A DNA stretch of 64,000 bases from Chrysemys picta bellii (GCF_011386835.1 NC_088794.1:88954009-89018008), one strand, 5' to 3'. Counted from the stretch's first letter, positions 1-14,549 are shown. Translations and numbers: made by a program. The notes: generated by a model not told the origin, from the letters alone.

Positions 1-58
1 AAAGTTAGAGCAATGTAGTACATCAAACCTACTGATTCTCTTTCTAAATCAGCTAAAA

Positions 59-244
59 GAACAGGAGTACTTGTGGCACCTTAGAGACTAACAAATTTAT
101 TAGAGCATAAGCTTTCATGGGCTACAGCCCACTTCTTCGGATGCATCGAAAGCTTATGCTCTAATAAATTTGTTAGTCTCTAAGGTGCCACAAGTACTCC
201 TGTTCTTTTTGCGGATACAGACTAACATGGCTGCTACTCTGAAA
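59..244. mobile_element. Foldback element with perfect 58-bp arms
   Basis: Arms 59-116 and 148-205 are exact reverse complements over 58 bases, with a 31-base loop. A one-sided head, containing GGATACAGACTAACATGGCT, follows the right arm. Flanks are TAAATCAGCTAAAA (45-58) and TAAACCAGCTAAAA (245-258), 13 of 14 identical, read as a target-site duplication. The arm sequence (GTGGCACCTTAGAGACTAAC and onward) is one I remember as very common in turtles and crocodilians. The superfamily is uncertain. Confidence 0.75.
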
Positions 245-684
245 TAAACCAGCTAAAAATGCCTCTTAAAAGTCTTTGGCTGACAAGCTGTAACTAGAAG
301 AAAGCTGCAGCTCTGTGAGTAGCTGGTGTGGCTAAACAAGCATTCAGCTGCTCACTACACATTTTGCTTTTATAAGACTCCTGTTAAGCAGGTTTCAATA
401 TTAGGGATACTGGATGGTATAAGGGACAGGAAGTGGCCTAGGGAATCATTCATTCCCAGCTCACTGGTTCAAATCTGGTCCAGACTGATGGTGTTTGAAA
501 ATCATTACCCTGTGAGTTTGGGTATATGTTGTCCGTAGAGGGCAAGCCTCCACACCACAAAGAGCAAACTGAAGTCAATAAAAATTCATTTGGCCCTGGG
601 AGCTCTCAGCACCTCTGAAAAATCAGGCCAAGTTATTTCAAGTTGGCCACCAAAATCAGTGGTCATTTACAACTGTGACTATAG

Positions 685-815
685 TGTCTCTGTGCTTCAC
701 TATCTCACCTGTAAAAACGAGACAATAAAAACTTGCCTCTCTGAGAAGGGTGTTAGGAGGCTTACTTCATTAGGCTTGTGAGGTGCTCAGATACTTTGGT
801 GATAAGCACCCCAGA
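685..815 (+). repeat. MIR-like SINE fragment
   Basis: Diverged match to the vertebrate MIR/CORE-SINE 3' half: TCACCTGTAAAA, a short unrecognised stretch, then GTGAGGTGCTCAGATACTTT and a GGTGAT motif. No target duplication visible. Confidence 0.5.
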
Positions 816-1433
816 AATGCCTATACATAACAAATCAAAAGGGGCAATTACTGCCTGTCACTATGGTAACTGGCATGTAAAATTTCAGATAAAGATGGAA
901 AGATTACAAAGAGAGGAGCATCTTCACAGTTAAAAGGAGCAGGGAAGAGAACTGCATCAAATCAGCTCGGTACGTGTTAGAGCAACAAATTACTTCCGGG
1001 GCTATAGCGCGTGTAATGAAAGACCCTATTCTAACGTATAGATGTAGGGGGACAGAGTTAAAATGGGTGTTTAAAATCTCCACCTTATTGCACTAATGAA
1101 GCTCTGTTTTTGCAGGAAATCTTTCACAAGGCACTCTCTTTGCTCTTTTTATTTTCCTTAGAAAAGTTTGCTGCCACATTTGTTTAGTGATTTAAGGGTT
1201 ATCACTTTGTATTTAATTATTATCTGTGATTAATCCTGCTCAGGCTGGAAAGCTGCATGGAGTAATTCTTTTTAACCAGAGGGTGTTTCTTTGTAGTTTT
1301 ATGTTATTCATGTATAATGCAAGTTGACAAGGGCTGAAGAAGTTGAGAGAAAAGAGAATGCAAAGTCTGAAGTAAGGTTTTTATTTAGTGAAGGAAAGAA
1401 TGGTTGTGGGATTGGAGCACAGGATTTAGACCT

Positions 1434-2260
1434 GGATCCACAAAGGAACTTAGGCAGCGTGACGCTAAGCGTTACAGCATTTCTAGGTGAGGCACCTTGA
1501 AAATTACTGGAACAACACTGCAATCCACAGAGCCCGAGTTAGGTGCTTATGCTCCCTAGACAATGAATGAAAAGAGATGGATGCCTAAGAATGTGATCCA
1601 CAAAAGACAGCACACTAGGCAGAGAGCCAGCTCAGATAGCCAGTGGAAGATGCTGATGGGAGATAATTAAAGAGTTATTGGAGCAGGGGGACTGGACCCC
1701 TGGGTCACCCACCTCCGAAATGGGGTCCACCAGGTTACAAAGTCATTCTTGCACTCTCCGGCTGAGCGTTACAGCACTGTGACTAATTATATGCCACACA
1801 GAACAGCTTTGACAGGCGAGACTGAGGGAGCCCTACATAAGAATATCCCCCAGCTCAGTGGTTAGAGCACTTGCCTGTTCAAATCCTTTCTTCCTCACAT
1901 TCCGGGTGAGTGATCTAACTACTGAGCTAAAAGTTATAAGGTGGGCACCATGACCACTTCTTTCCCTGGCCTCCAATTCTGAATGGAACCCAAGCCAGTG
2001 GACAGCCTCTCAGCATGCTTACCAGATTGGGCCAATGAGTGCATTAGGTGCTCCTCTGCCTATCTTCCCCTGGTTCATAAATTGCAGTGGGTCTTAGATA
2101 GGAGATAGGGAACTGGGCACCTAGAAGGAAGCAGCAGTGCACATATCCAGAGGCACAAACTTACGGGAACTTTTACCCTGAACATTTAGATACTAAGTGA
2201 GTTTAGGCACCTACAGGGTTCAGTGAGACTTTTGTGGATTGTGATGGAGCCTAATACTGG
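1434..2260. repeat. Large imperfect foldback region with inverted tRNA-like heads
   Basis: GGATCCACAAAG near 1435 and its inverse around TTTTGTGGATT near 2235 bracket the region. Near the centre, AGCTCAGTGGTTAGAGCAC (1852-1870), which resembles a tRNA A box, is followed by TGTTCAAATCC (1876-1886), a possible B box. A second A-box-like copy lies inverted at 1908-1928. The outer boundaries are approximate, and the region may hold two nested elements. Confidence 0.4.
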
Positions 2261-2334
2261 GACTTAGGTGCCTTAGTCTGGGGTTTAAGCACCTAACTAA
2301 TTTAGCATCCAAGAGATCTGGGTTCTCTTCTCAG

Positions 2335-2690
2335 CTCTGCTGAAGACTTATGGTAAAATCCTGATGATACTGAGGGCAATGGGAGTTTTGCCATTAACTC
2401 CAATGGGACAGGATCTCACTCTCGGCACATGAGCTTGGGTATGTCACTTAGGCCCAGATCCTCAAAAGGGTTTAGGCTCCTAACTTCTATTGAAATCAGT
2501 GGAAATTAAGAGCCTGAATTTGACAATCTGTGCCTTATTATCTCTGTGCATGAATTTCTCCATTTTTCAAATAGGGGCAGTACATCCCTCCTTCACAGGA
2601 GTGTGTAAAGCTTAGTTAATATTTGTAAATTGCTTTGAGAGCCTTGGATGGACGGTAGTATGGAGATCCAAATTATTTAACAGCCAGAGT
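2335..2690 (+). repeat. MIR-like SINE with two small palindromic insertions
   Basis: SINE-type text (CTCAGCTCTGCTGAAGACTT, TTGGGTATGTCACTT, CATTTTTCAAATAGGGGCAG) is interrupted by two palindromes. One spans about 2354-2422 around GGCAATGGGAGTTTTGCCATT. The other spans about 2451-2535 around GGCCCAGATCCTCAAAAGG. Both palindromes recall common short sauropsid MITEs. Confidence 0.5.
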
Positions 2691-3639
2691 ATTTAATGCA
2701 CTCAGTAATCTGTGGGGTTACATAGCCTTTCCATTTTTAAACTAACCCCACACTGTATTGGCCAGAGGTTTCACCTCCTACACCCCAGAGGGCCCCAGAA
2801 TACACGCACACAGCAGGAGATCAGCAGTGACAGAAGGCCATTCCTGTATTGCTTTTGGTTCAGAGAATTCACAAGCTCCAGTAATAAAGCCGACAGAACT
2901 TGGCCATTTAGTTCTACATTATCTTCTTTCCTTAAACAAAAAATCTGGAAAATTAAAAGCAAAATAGTAGTATTAACACAATGTTAAGTCTGCAAGAACA
3001 AGCACTGAAAATTCAGTGAGTTCCAACCTTAACTAGGCCAGGATGCATATATGTAATATTTTCTGTTCCTCTTTCACTTGTTTATGGGAGGTTAGCATAT
3101 TAAGATACAAGACCTTAGAAATGCTCAGAAAGAGACCGAAGTATTGCTCTTTGTCTCTGAGATGTGCCATAAAATTTACAGCAGGTGCACCGGGGCTAAG
3201 GAATTTCTTTACTTTTGAGTGCTTAATCTTGCCATCTTAATATTGTATTAAAACTTTTAGAAGTAAATCCTAGCCAATATTTTACTACTTTAAAGGGCCC
3301 CCTTCCAGCAGAACCAGCAGGGCAGACATTTGAGAGGTGTTCTCTTTCTGCCTGGAGTCCACCTCCATGGGTACTCTCTATGCATCTATGTGCCGTGAGA
3401 TCTGGGGTGGGGTCAGCCAAAGTGTGAGGCTCCCCTGCTGTGCAGCTTCTCTGGTCTTTCCCCATCCCGCATACACTGCAGGATGAGCACGGTAGGAGAA
3501 TGGGGGCTAGGGGCATAGTCCAATTGTATGGATGGAGTACAATCTGCAGAGCACCTCAGGTCCTTCTCCTGGACCTAGGTGGGGAGAGGAATACAGATTC
3601 CTCCAGCACTTCCCTCTATAGCGGTCCCCTGCAGTCAGC

Positions 3640-3815
3640 TGAATTTGTCAGGGTGGGCACGAGGGAGAAGACCTGCTCCTTTATCTTGCTTTGACTGTAA
3701 GCAATTTGAGGCAGTGACCATCTTTTCATTGTGTGTGTACAATGCCTAGCACAATGAGTCCCAATCCCTGATCTCCCAGCACTGATGCAATACAAATAAT
3801 TAACTAAAAAACACT
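3640..3815 (+). repeat. Non-LTR or SINE 3' tail fragment
   Basis: GACTGTAAGCAATTTGAGGC, then TGTACAATGCCTAGCACAAT and a terminal AATACAAATAATTA match a very frequent sauropsid repeat tail. The parent family was not resolved. Confidence 0.5.
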
Positions 3816-5600
3816 CTTTCAAATTTATATACTAAAAACAGAAGATGTACTACTAGGGAGGAAGAAGAAAGGGAAACATTTCACATATGAGTGCTACCAG
3901 GAGGTTTATCCTCTGAAAATTTTTGTAATATAAAAGTTTCCAGGGGCTTCTGGCAAGTGGAAGGGAAGGGCTGAGATGCATGTCAAGGAGTGAGCCAAGG
4001 AGCCACCATAGCAAGAGGTGATTACCTGCCAAACTAATACATGATGGGGGCATCCCTAAAAACTGTCATGTCAGAATAGCAGACGTGTTAGTCCTCCTGT
4101 TCTTTATGTCAGAATACAGGCTCCCATAAGACAAGGCTCAAGGAACAGATCTCGAATATAGCTAGGGCCCTTCATTTTCAGTTTTTATTTTAATTTTCCC
4201 CAGGAATTTATTAGTGTTCATTACCACAACAACAAAAGCAGGTAAAAAATCAGTACAAAAAACTATTAATTTTTTGGGGTAAATATCGGGGTTTATTTTG
4301 ATGGACGGAAAGACGGGGAAAAAAGTATTCAGTAAATTAATGCTTTGAATTCCATTCGATCAATGTGGTTTGCTACAGAACTCAAAACACAATGCCCCCT
4401 CTGAGTTTATGAAAACAATGTATCTCTAATCCCCAAATAAAACTTTTCATTTGATTAAACAGTTTACTGTTGTAGACTTAAAACTATTAGCCTATAAATA
4501 TTTACATTTTATAATTGGGCCACACCATTTGCAGCACATACACTCAACTCCAGCCTTGTCTCCTGTGTGTTTTTTAAAAACTTTCAAATACTTCCGGTGT
4601 TCTGAAACGTACTCTGATACAGATTTTTGTTTTCTTCCCATTTTAGTGTGTCAAATCTTTAAACCGTTATCTGATAAAAGCTTGAAATGTGTACGTGGTG
4701 GGCGTGAGATTCATTAGTATGTTCAGATGTGCATGCACTTCAGACTTTGCGTGTGCCTGCTTGTTTATTGTGTGTATAGACTAATACATAGCCTTACTTC
4801 AACAGGCAGCTTTGCATATACACCCAGACTAATTATTATCATAATACATCTATCTCATGCAATATGTATTTTCCTAATAAAACAAGTTATTTTTTATATA
4901 TTTGAATAATACAAAAGTAGGCTGAAAATCAGAAAAAAAATGAATACTACTTTTTGTAAAACCCCAGAATTTTTTTGGTAAAAATCGGTTTAAACTGAAA
5001 ACAAAGGGGCTTAAATATAGCCTACATTTAGGCTTTAAGAGCTTTGAAAAGAAAAAATTAAAAAACCCACGTAGCAAATATAACTTAGAAACTAATTCAC
5101 CCCTCTATATTTGTAAACTGCACTTTCCATTTCTCAGATGTTACTGTTTATAGACCAGCTGTTGGTTTAGGCAGTGCTCACACTGAGTCTTTTTAGTTAG
5201 CTCTCTGTCTCTTATCCACACTCTCCTGCAGATTTTCCACTCATCTCTTCCAGGAGCTTGCTAGACAATTTATAGTCCCAAAACAGAAAGGTTTTGTCTC
5301 TGTTAGTAATTCTGATTTTGGCCGGATGCAACACAGCAGCTTCAATTCCTCCAGCTATAAATTATTTCTTCAGTGATGCCAATGCCCACCTTTTGCTTTG
5401 TGTTTCTGAGCAAATGCCTGGGAAAAAAATATAAAATAAATCTGAACCATTCCATGCCACCTCTTGTTTCTTCATTTTGGCTAAAATTCTGTTTTTTTAT
5501 TTGATAAGGCTGGTAACACTGCTCCCTTTCCCCCAGGACGTTCTTTTTTCAGGCAGATTTCTGGGTGGCACCCTCAAGCTGTGCAGGATGTAGAATAAGT

Positions 5601-5633
5601 AAATAAAATAAAATAAAATAAAATAAATAAATA
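5601..5633 (+). repeat. AAATA simple repeat
   Basis: Tandem AAATA/AATA units over about 33 bases. Confidence 0.85.
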
Positions 5634-6276
5634 TTGCTTGCAAATAAATTGTACCTTTCTTTCTGAGGGATCCAAAAGGATACTGCAATCACTTCACCTT
5701 TGTAGACACATCTGGGATGGAACCAGGCAGCCATTTAACTCTATACAAAAATTGGAGCTATAGAGGGAATTTAGGAAGGAAGAATGCAATTACCTAAAGT
5801 GGAATTTGGTCAAGTGATAGTGGTTACAGTCCCTTTTGTTAGAAAAGGGGGTCAGGACTTTGGGGTGGGGAGTTATGACACAGCTGTAAAATGGCACTTT
5901 TAGCAGCACAGTGCACCTGAGCACGACACTGAGACACTGGCTCTGTACTGACCCAGGGGAGCGTGCTATGGACTATATCACCAACTACTGTACACTTCCT
6001 GAAGCACCTTGACTTACCACAACAGTTTCCCAACCTAAGCACTAACCAGGCCCAACCCTTATGAATGAACGAACTCACAGAACATTCAATTCCCATAGTA
6101 AGTGGGATTAATTTGTGTGTGTTGCGGAGCGGGGCGGAACCCTGCACGATCCACTCCCCTCATCAGCAACTGGGATTCCCTACAACTGAATGCTCTTACT
6201 AACTACTTTATACTCCCATATTCCTAATTGTCACTATAAAGTACAACGTCTTTTTCATCAAAAATATAATCAGTGT

Positions 6277-7462
6277 TGTGATGGGTTGGATCACAGAAAC
6301 CCCCTTGGGACTGCCATCTAATGTGCTGAGACTACTTCTAACCTGTTTTCCCTGCCAGCTTGGGACTCCAGAACCTTGCCAGTTTGAGCCAGACATGCTA
6401 GCTTGTTACAAACTCAGACCAGGTCCCTCAAAAGCTGCAGGCTAAACTGAAAACAGGTTAAGAAGTGTTCCTGTCTCCAAAACTCAGACACCCAGCTCCC
6501 AATGGGATCCAAACCCTAAATAAATCCATTTTACCCTGTATAAAGCTTTATACAGAGTAAACTCATAAACTGTTCGCCCTCTATAACATTGATAGAGAGC
6601 TATGCACAGCTGTTTCCCCCCCAGGTATTCATACTCTGGGTTAATTAATAAGTAAAAAAGTGACTTTATTAAATACAAAAAGTAGGATTTAAGTGGTTCC
6701 AAGTAATAACAGACAGAACAAAGTGAATTACCAAGCAAAATAAAATAAAACACGCAAGTCTAAACCTAATACAGTAAGAAGCTGAATACAGATAAAATCT
6801 CACCCTCAGATGTTCCAATAAGCCTCTTTTACAGAATAGCCTCCTTCTAGTCTGGGTCCAGCAATCACTCACACTCCCATGGTTACTGTCCTTTGTTCCA
6901 GTTTCTATTAGTCTCTCCACCCCCAAAAGATACCTATCTATTGAGCCAGCTGAAGACAAAAGGGAGGGGTCTCTCAGGGGCTTAAATAGACTCTCTTGTG
7001 GGTGGAGACCCCCTTCTCTCTCCTATGCAAAATCCAGCTCCAAGATGGAGTTTTGGAGTCACTTGGGTGAGTCACATGTCCATGCATGACTCAGTTTTTA
7101 CAGGCAGCAGCCATTGCCCGCATGCTATCTTGAATGGCTCCAGGAAGACTTATGTGGATTGGAGTCTTCCAAGATCCATTGTCAGTTAAGTGTTTCTTGA
7201 TTGGGCACTTAATTTGCACATTCCTTTCTCAAGAAGCGGACCAAATGCTTTACTAAGGCTACTTAAATAAGTACACAGCCAATATTCATAACTTTGAATA
7301 CGAAAAAAACACATGCATACAAATAGGATGAATATATTCAGTAGATCAGAACCTTTACAGAAATATGTTACATGGCATATGTAGCATAAAACACATTCCA
7401 GTTCTGTCATCTACACATTCGTAAGCATATTTCCATAAAGAATTATGTGGTGCTACGTCACA
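6277..7462 (-). mobile_element. Solo LTR, minus orientation, exact 5-bp duplications
   Basis: A TG...CA bounded unit of 1186 bp is flanked by AGTGT at 6272-6276 and 7463-7467. In minus orientation it begins TGTGACGTAGCACC. The complement of AATAAA (TTTATT, near 6665) is a plausible polyadenylation signal. It is related to the copy at 23004-23893, sharing the TGTGACGT start, the AATATGC block and the AATAAA block. No internal retroviral genes flank it, so it is a solo LTR of an endogenous retrovirus-like family. Confidence 0.8.
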
Positions 7463-7622
7463 AGTGTTATTTCCTATAGTCTGGTTTTCACACACTTGAA
7501 TTGTTGCCTCATCTTTTTCCATCTACTCCTCCACATGTGTCATATCCATTTGGGAAGACAATTTCTCCTTTCCCCATACAAGAATAGGGAAGGAATTAAA
7601 CGTGCATTTTAATACTAACATC

Positions 7623-9755
<2,133 letters not shown>

Positions 9756-10019
9756 TGGGTAAAGTTTGGCAAGATGGCACTTAGTGCAGGCAGGCTTCAG
9801 GACAGAAACTAGACAGTCTCTGGACCATTCTAATCTCACTGTGAAACATTTTTACATTATTGTAAATATGACACTCTTGGTCATTGCCAAATCTGGACAA
9901 ATCAGATCCAATCATGCTCTAAAACAGCTGCTATGCACTGTTTAATTGTGTGGTTCAATGTATCTTGCATTGCTGGGTAAACATTATTATTCCCCATATT
10001 AATGATTATCATTACTACT

Positions 10020-10130
10020 ACTATTGCTTTTGTTTTGTTACAGAAGGGTAATATGAAGCAGACAGAAGTTAAGTGATTTGCCCAAGATCACAAAGCAAGA
10101 GAGCGACAGGTGATAATGGATCGCGGCCCA
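10020..10130 (-). repeat. MIR-like SINE fragment
   Basis: AAGTGATTTGCCCAAGATCA followed by CAAAGCAAGAGAG is the reverse of the conserved MIR core (TGACCTTGGGCAAGTCACTT). Confidence 0.6.
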
Positions 10131-10307
10131 CATTTTTGAAGGTATGTAAGCATTACTGTGCTCAGTATTGTAAAACCTAACTGATTCAGGAGCAAAAGTC
10201 TCATTTTCAAAAGGGATTTAGGCACTTAGTAGCCTAAAACACTTAAATACATTTTAAAATTTGGGCCCTCTTGTCTCCTGCCTCCTACTGCCCAGCGCTG
10301 TACGCAG

Positions 10308-10447
10308 TGCTGTTGTGGCTGTGTTGGTCCCAGGATATTAGAGAGACAAGACGGGTGAGGCAGTATGTTTTGTTGGAACAACTTCTGTTTCTCTCACCAA
10401 CAGAAGTTGGTCCAATAAAAGATATTACCTCATCCACCTGGTTTCCT
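10308..10447 (+). mobile_element. Foldback element with a GTGTTGGTCCCAGGATATTA head
   Basis: A head (TTGTGGCTGTGTTGGTCCCA) is followed by arms at about 10349-10390 and 10399-10440 that are imperfect reverse complements, the first containing CAACTTCTGTT and the second AACAGAAGTTGG. The same unit occurs in reverse at 34250-34348. No target duplication was resolved. Confidence 0.6.
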
Positions 10448-10599
10448 ATCTCTTTACTCAAACAACCCTTCTAATTGTAGTTAGCACCCAGTGTGAACAG
10501 GGATTTTTTTAAAGTAATCTCTTTAGTGGAAAGTATGCTATAGTCTACTCCATGAGCATGTCTACAGAATAGTTTAACAAGTTAGTTTTTATTTCCCAC

Positions 10600-10641
10600 T
10601 ACTCTGTTAGTCTTTAAGGTGCCACCAGACTCCTTGTTGTT
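10600..10641 (-). repeat. Fragment of the foldback family at 31237-31671
   Basis: CTGTTAGTCTTTAAGGTGCC followed by ACCAGACTCCTTGTT is nearly identical to the right arm end near 31640-31671. Confidence 0.7.
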
Positions 10642-10644
10642 ACT

Positions 10645-11095
10645 CTGACCTTGTCCTTCCCCATCCATGAATCTCTGCATTAGCTTCCACTCTCTTCTGC
10701 ATCAAACTTCAAGCTTCTCCTCAACTCTGCCCTTGTATACAACTCTAACTTGCCTCATTTTCTCCTACATCTACTCCTGATTTCAATTTAAGTTTTCCTC
10801 TTCTCCAACCTATGTGTTATCTTAGCCCCTTCCAACTCCACAACATCTTCCATGCTGTCCTAATGCTTGCAATGAACCCCCTACTGGTATATGCTAAAAA
10901 CTTCTTCAATCTCCTTCATGAAGCATCCAAGCTCTAATGGCCAATCCCCACTATTGTCTTGTACATTTGGTTTCCCTTTTGCTCTTAGACAGTACGTTTT
11001 TCAGAGCAGGGGCTGGTTCACTGTTTGGCCCCCACCTAATACTGCACGGTGCCATGTACACTTAGAGTATTATATAAACGTTTAATAACCACTCC
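10645..11095 (+). repeat. Diverged L2-like non-LTR retrotransposon 3' end
   Basis: Frame-shifted translation around 10670-10760 gives SLH-LPLSSASNFKLLL, like the C-terminal LHWLPI-SRI-FKLLL motif of L2 and related ORF2 proteins. It is followed by a 3' tail with GCTCTTAGACAGTACG and a terminal ATAAACGTTTAATAA. Confidence 0.45.
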
Positions 11096-11465
11096 TTGAT
11101 GTGCAGATTACAGACTATGTTATAACAGCGTTCTTCTGGAATCATGCTTGAAAAGCATTTCAAACACAGATACTGTTACTTAGGGTTTTTAGAACCCCCA
11201 ACAGGGGTAACTTAACTATTTCACTCCAGGCGCTGTCAGGAATAAATCAATGGGAGCACAGCAATTCCATCTGATAAAAGATTTATGAAAGTAAGTGTGC
11301 TCTATCTAAAACTGCAGTTTATTAGATTTAAGCACACACAGACATAAGCAATAGGTTTAGAACATCCCAGATATTTACCTAACATCTGGAACCAGATTGC
11401 TGGCACTTAAAATTTAAAAGGTTGTAGAGCAGTTTTTAAACTAAGGGCTGGGGGAAAGCCAACAG

Positions 11466-12305
11466 GTGCGGAGGAGCACGTGGTTCGGACAGAGACATCC
11501 CTTAGGGGAGGATCTACTAATGGAGACTCTGTGTCCTAGTAAGAAGGAGAGTATGGAAAATGATAAAATACAGGTAGGATCAGATGAGAAACAGTCAAAT
11601 GAAAAAAAGTCTCATTCAATTACATCATGTAATGGGAGACAGCTAAAAGGTGACAAATTTTTAAAGTGCTTATATACCAATGCTAGAAGTCTAAATAATA
11701 AGATGGGTGAACTAAAGTGCCTCGTATTAAATGAGGATATTGATATAATAGGCATCCCAGAAATTTGGTGGAACGAGGATAACCAATGGGACACAGTAAT
11801 ACAGGATACAAAACATATCAGGAGGACAGAACAGGTCGTGCTGATGGGGGAGTGGCACTATCTGTGAAAGAAAGCATAGAATCAAATGAAGTAAAAATCT
11901 TAAATGAACTAAACTGTACCCTAGAATCTCTATGGATAGTAATTCCATGCTTGAATAATAAGAATATAGCAGTAGGAATATATTACCAACTAGATGACCA
12001 GGATGCTGATAGTGACTGTGAAATGCTCAGGGAGATTAGAGAGGCTATGAAAATAAAAAACTCAATAATAATGGGGGATTTCAACTATCCCCATATTGAT
12101 TGGGTACATGTCACCTCAGGATGGGATGCAGAGATAAAGTTTCTTGACATTTTAAACGAGTGCTTCTTGGAGCAGCTAGTCCTGGAACCCACAAGACGAT
12201 AGACAATTCTTGATTTAGTCCTAAGTGGAGCACAGGATCAGGTCTAAGAGGTGCCTATAGCTGGACCGCTTGGTAAGAGTGACCATAATATAATTAACTT
12301 TAACA
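11466..12305 (+). pseudogene. CR1 ORF2 endonuclease domain remnant
   Basis: Apurinic-type endonuclease motifs appear in two frames: LYTNARSLNNKMGEL and IIGIPEIWW (11670-11770), GGVALSVKESI (11848-11880), IIMGDFNYPHIDW (12068-12106) and SDHNIINF (12278-12301). The catalytic E, the D-N pair and the SDH motif are recognisable. A frameshift near 11800 and in-frame stops near 12200 and 12245 break it. It once nicked target DNA for retroposition and is not functional now. Confidence 0.85.
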
Positions 12306-12489
12306 TCCTTGTGGCGGGAAAAACACCCCCAGTGGCCGAACATTGTAGCATTTAATTTCAGAAAGGGGAACTACACAAAAATGAGGAGGTTAGTTAAACA
12401 GAAATTAAAAGCTACAGCACCAAAAGAAAAATCCCTGCAAGCTGCATGGAAACTTTTTAAAGACACCATAATAGAGGCTCCACTTAAAT

Positions 12490-13440
12490 GTATACCCTCT
12501 TGTGGACTGGTAACTGGTTAAAAGATAGGAAACAAAGGGTAGGAATAAATGGTCAGTTTTCAGAATGGAGAGAGTGGTGTCCCCCAAGGGTCTGTACTGG
12601 GTCCAGTCCTATTTAACAAATTCATAAATGATCTGGAAAAAGAGATAAACAGTGATGTGGCAAAATTTGCAGATGATACAAAACTACTCAAGATAGTTAA
12701 GTCCCAGGCAGACTGTGAAGAGCTACAAAAGGATCTCTCAAAACTGGGTGACTGGGCAACAAAATGGCAGGTGAAATTCAATGTTGATAAATGCAAAGTA
12801 ATGCACACTGGAAAACATAATCCCAACTATACATATAAAATGATGGGGTCTAGATTAGCTCTTACGACTCAAGAGAAAGATCTTGGAGTCATTGTGGATA
12901 GTTCTCTGAAAACATCCACTCAAATGTGCAGCGGCAGTCAAAAAAGCGAACAGAATGTTGGGAATCATTAAGAAAGGGATAGATAATAAGACAGAAAATA
13001 TCATATTGCCTTTATAAAAATCCACAGTATGCCCACATCTTGAATACTGCATGCAGATGTGGTCTCCCCATCTCAAAAAAGATATATTGAAATTGGAAAA
13101 GGTTCAGAAAAGGGCAACAAAAATTATTAGGGGTATGGAATGGCTGCCATATGAAGAGAGGTTATTAAGACTGGGACTTTTCGGCTTGGCAGAGGTCTAT
13201 AAAATCATAACTGGTGTGGAGAAAGTAAATAATGAAGTGTTATTTACTCCTTCTCATAACACAAGAACTAGGGGTCACCCAATGAAATTAATAGGCAGCA
13301 GGTTTAAAACAAGCTAAAGGAAGTACTTCTTCACACAACGCACTGTCAACCTGTGGAACTCCTTGCCAGAGGATGTTGTGAAGGCCAAGACTATAACAGG
13401 GTTCAAAAAAGAACTAAATAAATTCATGGAGGATAGGTCC
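12490..13440 (+). pseudogene. CR1 ORF2 reverse transcriptase remnant
   Basis: After a deletion junction near 12500, text equivalent to LVTGWLKDRKQRV is followed by SGVPQGSVLGPVLFNKFIND (12570-12630) and KFADDTKLL (12661-12690). FADD is the catalytic YxDD-type motif. The C-terminal region includes [20 protein letters not shown] (13060-13120) and NLWNSLPEDVV (13349-13380). The fingers region is absent. There are several frameshifts and stops near 12520-12550 and 12970-13050, plus a small loss between GLFGL and AEVYKI. Confidence 0.85.
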
Positions 13441-14549
13441 ATCAATGGCTATTAGCCAGGATGAGCAGGGATGGTGTCCCTAGCCTGTTTGCCAGAAGCT
13501 GGGAATGGGCAACAGGGTATGAGATCACTTGATGATTACCTATTCTGTTCATTCTCTCTGGGGCACCTGGCCTTGGCTACTGTCGGATTACAGGATACTG
13601 GGCTAGATGGACCTTTGGTCTGACCCAGTATGGCCGTTCTTATGTTCTTATGAACGGTATTGAGTAATTAACAGCAGGTTTGCACTGGCCAGTTGCTCAC
13701 CCACCGTGGAGAAAAAGTGTCAGGAAATAGGTCTCTCAAAATGGCTTCAGAGGACTGCTGCAAAGTACACTTTATTAGCTAAATTTTTATAACTAACTTT
13801 TACAAAAGACATAGATCAGAATGACCCAACTGGATCATTATTTCTTCTAACTTTTAATAAGTTTTTAATATTAGAGGTGTTTAGACTCAAGGCTTTTATT
13901 TACTTTTAAAAAAAATTGATTAGCAAAAACTGCCAGCTACATTTTAACCTTGTTTTTAAAAGCCTATCTCCAAATTAACCCTTAACTATGCAGTGTTCTA
14001 TTTCAATACTTTATAGTAGCTAAGTACACATAATATGGTTGCAATTAGCTTAATCACATTCTGGGGTATACACAACCCTCAAATCCAGGGCAACAATGAA
14101 ACCGAGAATGTGGACATGGCCAAAACTCACTAGAATAATACATTTTCAAAGTAATGCTTAAGGCGTTCACAAAAAAGAGTAAAGAATGAACATGGTAACA
14201 CAACTACAAGGAAACAACTGTGAAAGACCACTTTACACCATTACTCAAATGATAGCTCCTGGGCTATGTGGAACTAGCGGCCCTGGTGCACTTCCTTGAG
14301 GGGCAGTCAATTAGGGGAATGCCTAGAGATTTAGCTGTGTGGCTAAATCCCCATCCACTGCATTAAAATGTTTCCTGCAAGATACTTTATACCAAAGACT
14401 TAGTGATTCCCCACGGAGGCACATTTTTTCACTGTATTCTCTGGTGGCTGAGAATGCATAATGCTGGCATTGAAATGTGGTAATAATCAATCAGTCCCTG
14501 TGGCACAGAGATAAAAACACCAAGAAGAGCAAATGAACTGCAAACCATT

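Larger units (their letters stand above)
11425..13652 (+). mobile_element. CR1 LINE, 5'-truncated and internally deleted
   Basis: Contains recognisable pieces of CR1 ORF2, a 3' UTR (TCTGACCCAGTATGGCCGTT) and the diagnostic 3' tail TTCTTATGTTCTTATG at 13637-13652. CR1 elements end in such 8-bp repeats and often lack clear target duplications. Full ORF2 is about 2.8 kb. Here roughly 1 kb between the endonuclease and the reverse transcriptase palm is missing, and further small deletions follow. Confidence 0.9.

Noticed and set aside
2810..2850. GCAGGAGATCAG, considered as part of the last COX16 exon
   Set aside because: Neither the upstream nor the downstream translation continues the COX16 C-terminus.
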